This document shows positions 59,246 through 64,000 of a stretch of DNA of 64,000 nt, in pieces (the first letter of the stretch is position 1; every line of letters starts with the position of its first letter). This stretch comes from Hetaerina americana (Eukaryota; Arthropoda; Insecta; Odonata; Calopterygidae). The notes under the pieces were generated by a model that saw only the letters and a program-made list of their open reading frames with translations, did not search any database and had not been told where the DNA came from. Location: contig JAKTNV010000004.1 in NCBI GenBank assembly GCA_022747635.1, positions 84,301,552-84,365,551 on the forward strand, read 5' to 3'. The position numbers and the translations under genes are program-made.

Positions 59246-62200
59246 GTTTAAAATTTGTTAACCCTTTTTAAAACCTAGGTTATAAAACTTTAATCTACAA
59301 GCTATTTTCTATTTTTCCATAGAATCTGCTTTTTTATTTGTACTAAAAATTTTCATTGAAGATAATCCATTACTAAATCTGTGGTAAAATTATATATCTG
59401 CGGTATTTCCCTATTGTTACCAGATTATGGCTGGGGGGGTCACGGATTCTGTAGGAATTTTATTTTAGTTTCTGTCTGTTGAATCCCTCTGATTCGCATC
59501 ACCCGCACAATTCTAGAAGGTACTGCCTTGGGGTATCCGGTTGCCGTATTGCCGAACGACATGTTGGAAGTAGAACAAGAGAGAGTGGGATAATTGAGTG
59601 ATGAAACTGCACCAGAGAGTTTTCGATAAAAAAAATAATGGTGGAAGGAATCTCGGAGGCCAATATTATTATTTTTAATTGATTTAACCTTACTCTCTCT
59701 CTTTAAACATTATTATTGAATAAGACTTTGCAGAGTAACCGATGCAAATAAACAATTTGAAACTAATTTGCTCAAGTCTAGATTTTTATCCGATTGAAAT
59801 TTAATAGTCTACTAATAATACTACTGATAAGGTCTACTAATATAGGTTTGATAATGCTCAAGCCTTTAATGGTCTCGTGGGTCATTTTCTGGAGTGTTTC
59901 CATGTCCCTAGAATAATTTTGACACCGAACGCAATGATTATTCAATTGAAATTTTGAACAGATGTCTAGAATTCTTAATAAACAGGGGGTCAGTTTTGTG
60001 GCATTGCGCAACCATCAAGTTTACAAGAACAATTATTTGTGCCACATGCTGGTACGACTAACGTCGTGTAGAAGTGCTATACATAAGATCTTTCAGAAGT
60101 ATGATACATAAGACATATACTAATGGCGTAAAGGCTAATACTACAGGCAATTTATCTCATTCAAAATTTCCAAAATGAAATTAATAGATACCATTTCCAT
60201 CATAGTTTTTTCGAGAAAGGACACAGATAATAAAAAGGCAGGTTGAAAGGAAAAACGATAAAACGAAGCAAGAAGGTTTCGTTCAGTGGTTACAGTGCAA
60301 TAAGTAATGATAATGATTACTGAGGGAATGAAAAGAAGCAAAAGAAAATAGAGGGGCTGCCACCTCTTTGCCTCTTGCCTTGTCCAGTAGAACGCGCGAC
60401 AATACATATATTATTGCCATTGCTTCTCAAGGCGTTGGTAGTTTTCCTTCCATCACGATGTCACGTTCACTTCTCATGCATTTATTCATCCAATCTTCAA
60501 GTCTTCCGCCCCGGTATCTCAAGGATGCTTGGAAAAGTAGGGCACAATATTATTGATCGATATTGCGGAATATATGTTTTAACTCTCCCAATCAATGTTT
60601 TTGAAATGTTGTCCTTTCAGAAAAAAAACCGAGGAAAACCTTGGTTTTTATCTTTTTTCAGATTCTCTTTCGACGACCTCTATCTTATTTCAGCGCAAGA
60701 TCCTATTAATGGCACCGACTTTTTTGTTTTATAATTAAATAAATGGTTTTCCCTCTTGGTGTCGTTTTTTATCAATTTTTCCTTAATGTATGTAAGGCTG
60801 CACATTATTAATGCATTCAGAGTCTTCATTTCAAAAATGTTGCGTCTCAGCTCAAGCACAATTTATTTATATCATTTAACACACAGTTAGGCCCGGGTAC
60901 GGCGTACTGATTTATCCCCACAGCTATAACTGGATTTAATATGTATTATAGGCCGCTTTAAGCACATGGGCCGGTTTTATTATCGTAGAGTCCTCTATGA
61001 GTACGCATTTTTACAGGTTATTTGAATAAATGCGATTTGATTTTGCCAGGCATAATGAACACAATCCGAAAAACGAACTGACGCACTTCTTTAACTATTA
61101 TAGATATAATTCAAGACTATTGAACTTTGCGGAAGGAACTGATCGAAAAAATGATGCACTTTTAAAGTTAACTTTGAAAGATAATATCCAAGATGTTCAA
61201 ATTTTGCAGTAGCTGTTCAAAATGTCTCCTCAACTGTCGGTATAAATCACAATATACGTTCGTAAATTAAATAACAGCTTGCGAAAGTTTAATTGTCGCT
61301 GCTCATTTAAGTGAATGGGTCAAAATCTTAGTGAAATATGTATTTGCTGCTAGCATTGCGTGATAAAAAGTGTTTTGATCAATTTCTTCGATTTAAAAAA
61401 CACCCAGTAAAGCGCATCAAAATTGAACCTAGCCTAAGTGACCTTCTGTATTTTTACCTTATTTATTTGGAAAATATATAAGCGCATGCTTCGTACAATC
61501 TTGGTGTGATGTTCCCCGAAGAATCGAACAAATTCATTTCCAGATTTATATAATAGGAGGACGATCCTGATTTGAGTCACATAACTTAAGCTATCGTCAG
61601 TAAAAGGGTTTTAGAAGGTTCATCTTAAACTGTTTCGATTGCTTCTTTCCCCCTTTTCTCTTGAATATTTTCCTGCTGGAATTTTATTTTTAGATTCTCC
61701 ACTGAATTCACTAATTCTTTTGGAATTCTTTCACTCGTTTCTTTTTTCTAAGATTTGTCGCATTTAACAGTGAAAAGGGCTTTTAATATTCACCCTGTAC
61801 ACTTCACTGCTTTTCTACATTTTTCATCAAATCATTTGGATGACTTATCCTTCTTTTTATGAATATGAAACCTACGACTGTGGCTGTCTGACATGCTCAA
61901 AACAATGTTGCTGCAGTGCGGACGCCAAAGTCGGTTTCCATTGCATCGCCAAAATGAAAATCCAGTTGGGTAATTTCATTTTGCAGGCACGAGTCGTAAG
62001 CGTTTTAAAAAATGAAATTCCTAACATGAAACCTATTACTTTCAAATTTATTTCCTAATTTTATCATAACAACTGAATAAGTTAAAGTGACAACACGTTG
62101 TATCCACTCTCGGAGAGGGCTTTTATTATTTTTCCGTTATTGCTTTTATAAGACTGAGGTGTTAATTCTATCTTCCCGGCAAAAAATATGACACTATGAA

Positions 62201-62957
62201 ATGTCTATTATTGAAATGATGAATACTACTAACAACACCTTATTAATTTTAAAATGTTACGGAAACTATTGAATAAGAATTTTTCAAAATCAAATTCACA
62301 TTTTGAACAATGCCGAAAAATAACGCTCGAAGAGTAATCTTTGTTTAGTATAATGAATCACAATAAAAAATATTTGCTTTTGCGTCTAAAACATTGCAAA
62401 AACCGGATATTAGGGTTAATACTGCGACTGCAATTTATTTTTTTGCACTCAGTTTTAACTTGAGACACCTTGTTTGCTTTAGCTGAAAAAGAGGCTACGG
62501 TATGGAATTTTTATGAAGAGAAAAATATTTTATAGACATTAGATAAGGAAAAACTAATGTTAGAAATAGGTTATCATTAATAGCGGTCATATAAATCTAC
62601 ATTATTTTTTATCCTATCTCTGTCACAAGACGTACATTTTGCTTGGTAAATATTTTTGATAGGAGTACGGGACGACACTTAGCTCAAGGAGACTTCTCTC
62701 AATGGCGTCTAAACTCGACAGAGCTGCGAGTAGCATATAGTATCACGCAGAGGTGCGCATACCGCAGTCATGGAGTGCGGGAAAGAACATTCCGAGACTA
62801 GATGAAACTTATGCATCCTGGAGTAGCTTGTGGTTGAGAACATTTTTCCTGAAGTTTTACTTTAAGTGTCGCTCGAAATTATTAAAAGCGTTAAAGCTGG
62901 TAGTCACAAAATATTTTTTCCTGGATATCATGTAAAATTACATATAAAATATATAAG

Positions 62958-62959
<2 letters not shown>
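59246..62959. other. Long intergenic stretch, no gene recognised
   Basis: AT-rich; longest frames are 119 codons (60375-60734, plus) and 88 codons (60141-60407, minus), both without a recognisable domain. A GC-richer segment at 62650-62800 looks somewhat like transposon leader sequence but has no ends or coding motif I can identify. Confidence 0.4.

Positions 62960-63009
<50 letters not shown>
62960..63009. repeat. (TA)n microsatellite
   Basis: TA repeat of about 24 units within a very AT-rich area. Confidence 0.96.
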
Positions 63010-63013
<4 letters not shown>

Positions 63014-64000
63014 AGAAATATTTATATAAAATAACTATATTAACCCGAAATTATAAATACCTTCATTGGAGACCCAGAGGTGCTGAGATTAGGGCAACAA
63101 CAAAATTATTTTCAGGTTACGAGAAAAGACAAGGCAAGGAACGACACGGTTTACAAGATTAAATATTGTCTATTTTTTGGCATAAAAAGTCGCTTTTCTC
63201 AGGCTATAATATTAATGGCCCCAGATCTGATATTTTTATTCACCTAACGATGGTATACAGTAATTTTTATATGAGGTGATGTGGTGAACACTGTCTTTCC
63301 ATACTCTGGATCAGTCAAAAGTTACAAAAAGTATTTTGCTTCTGAAATATGCTTATAGTTTGTATGTAATATATATCCTCACTGATGGAATAAGTGCTCT
63401 CAATCTTTTTCATCACTAGATCTCGAAATTCGTTCAACGCAACTATTTTTTTCATTTAAATTAAAATAATTGTAGCAGCACAAAAGTAAACAATCCTTGC
63501 GTCTACATGTGAGTTTTCATATAATGGATTGATAAAGTGTGATTACTGTCCTTAAGTAATGAGAATACCCTATTTAAGGATTTAAACAAATTATTTAAAA
63601 AATGTTTAATGCAACGGATTAAATTTATTATTTCTGGTCTCTCCAGTGATACATTTGATATAATATTCTTATAAATAGCTTGGAATGCGTGAAAAATAAG
63701 TCGGTAAATAGTTAAATGCTGTCTTTTCTGATCAATAGTGTGGACAATGAGGAATAGGTTATCATTCGCCATTTTTTATTCACTTCATTAATAGCATCCT
63801 AACAGTATATGCCTTTTTATACGATTTTAAAATCAAAAATTGGTTCATGCAGTTGATCAAACTTCGAACAAAATACAAGAGAGACCTAAGCTTGAATGAT
63901 ATTGTATTCTCAATGAAAATATTTGTTGATGACCTAAAATTCAGTGAATAATGCGTTTCTAATTCGCTTATCTTATATATTTTCAAAATGTTAATTATTC
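63010..64000. other. AT-rich intergenic DNA to the window edge
   Basis: No coding, RNA or repeat feature recognised. Minus-strand frames of 89 and 68 codons (63503-63772, 63780-63986) are AT-driven and unrecognised. Confidence 0.45.

Noticed and set aside
62650..62800. Leader of another mariner
   Set aside because: The composition and an ACGCCATTG-like word on the minus strand are suggestive, but no inverted repeats or coding motifs are present.

Overview
This is a gene-poor, AT-rich stretch of animal nuclear DNA, most likely from an arthropod with a fairly large genome. The evidence for that is the content: several mariner-type (DD34D) transposon lineages of the kind common in insects and other arthropods, a CR1/jockey-like non-LTR retrotransposon remnant, tRNA-derived SINEs, and many long (TA)n microsatellites. 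There are no operons and no convincing host protein-coding exons. Most open reading frames in the window are chance ORFs, and some are simply translated (TA)n runs. I cannot name the species.

Layout. 1-3,130: a 1-kb fold-back (inverted repeat) structure built of 150-180 bp sub-repeats, a cluster of perfect RNA-like hairpins, and two copies of a LINE/SINE 3' tail. 7.1-7.6 kb: debris of decayed mariners. 10.1-10.2 kb: a small GC-richer patch with two perfect palindromic factor-site-like motifs. 12.6-13.1 kb: (TA)n, a tRNA-like relic and a 187-bp near-perfect hairpin. 16.7-17.4 kb and 58.5-59.2 kb: two almost identical copies of an internally deleted, non-autonomous mariner. 25.8 kb: a SINE with a tRNA-Lys head. 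28.1-28.8 kb: a non-LTR reverse transcriptase 3' end carrying the same 3' tail as that SINE. 29.8-30.3 kb and 49.3-49.7 kb: GC/CpG-rich islands that are the best candidates for host regulatory sequence. 32.7 kb and 37.2-38.3 kb: more mariner relics. 42.95-44.28 kb: a structurally complete mariner with an intact 357-aa transposase, inserted in a (TA)n run. 46.5-46.9 kb: two perfect long hairpins joined with no spacer. 51.0-52.3 kb: a full-length but dead mariner. 54.3-54.5 kb: a 200-bp (AC)(AT)(GT) composite repeat. 55.8-56.6 kb: a nested palindrome and a second kind of tRNA-derived SINE.

How the parts relate. The elements form donor/parasite pairs. The SINE at 25.8 kb shares its tail with the LINE at 28.1 kb, the expected arrangement when a SINE borrows LINE reverse transcriptase. 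The two 0.75-kb mariner deletion derivatives keep perfect 33-bp terminal repeats but lack the catalytic core, so they must have been moved in trans by a full-length relative not present here. The intact mariner at 43 kb has different ends and so belongs to another lineage. No clearly new functional system is evident. The most unusual items are the spacer-free double hairpin at 46.5 kb, the compound fold-back at 0.8-1.8 kb and the apparently live mariner.
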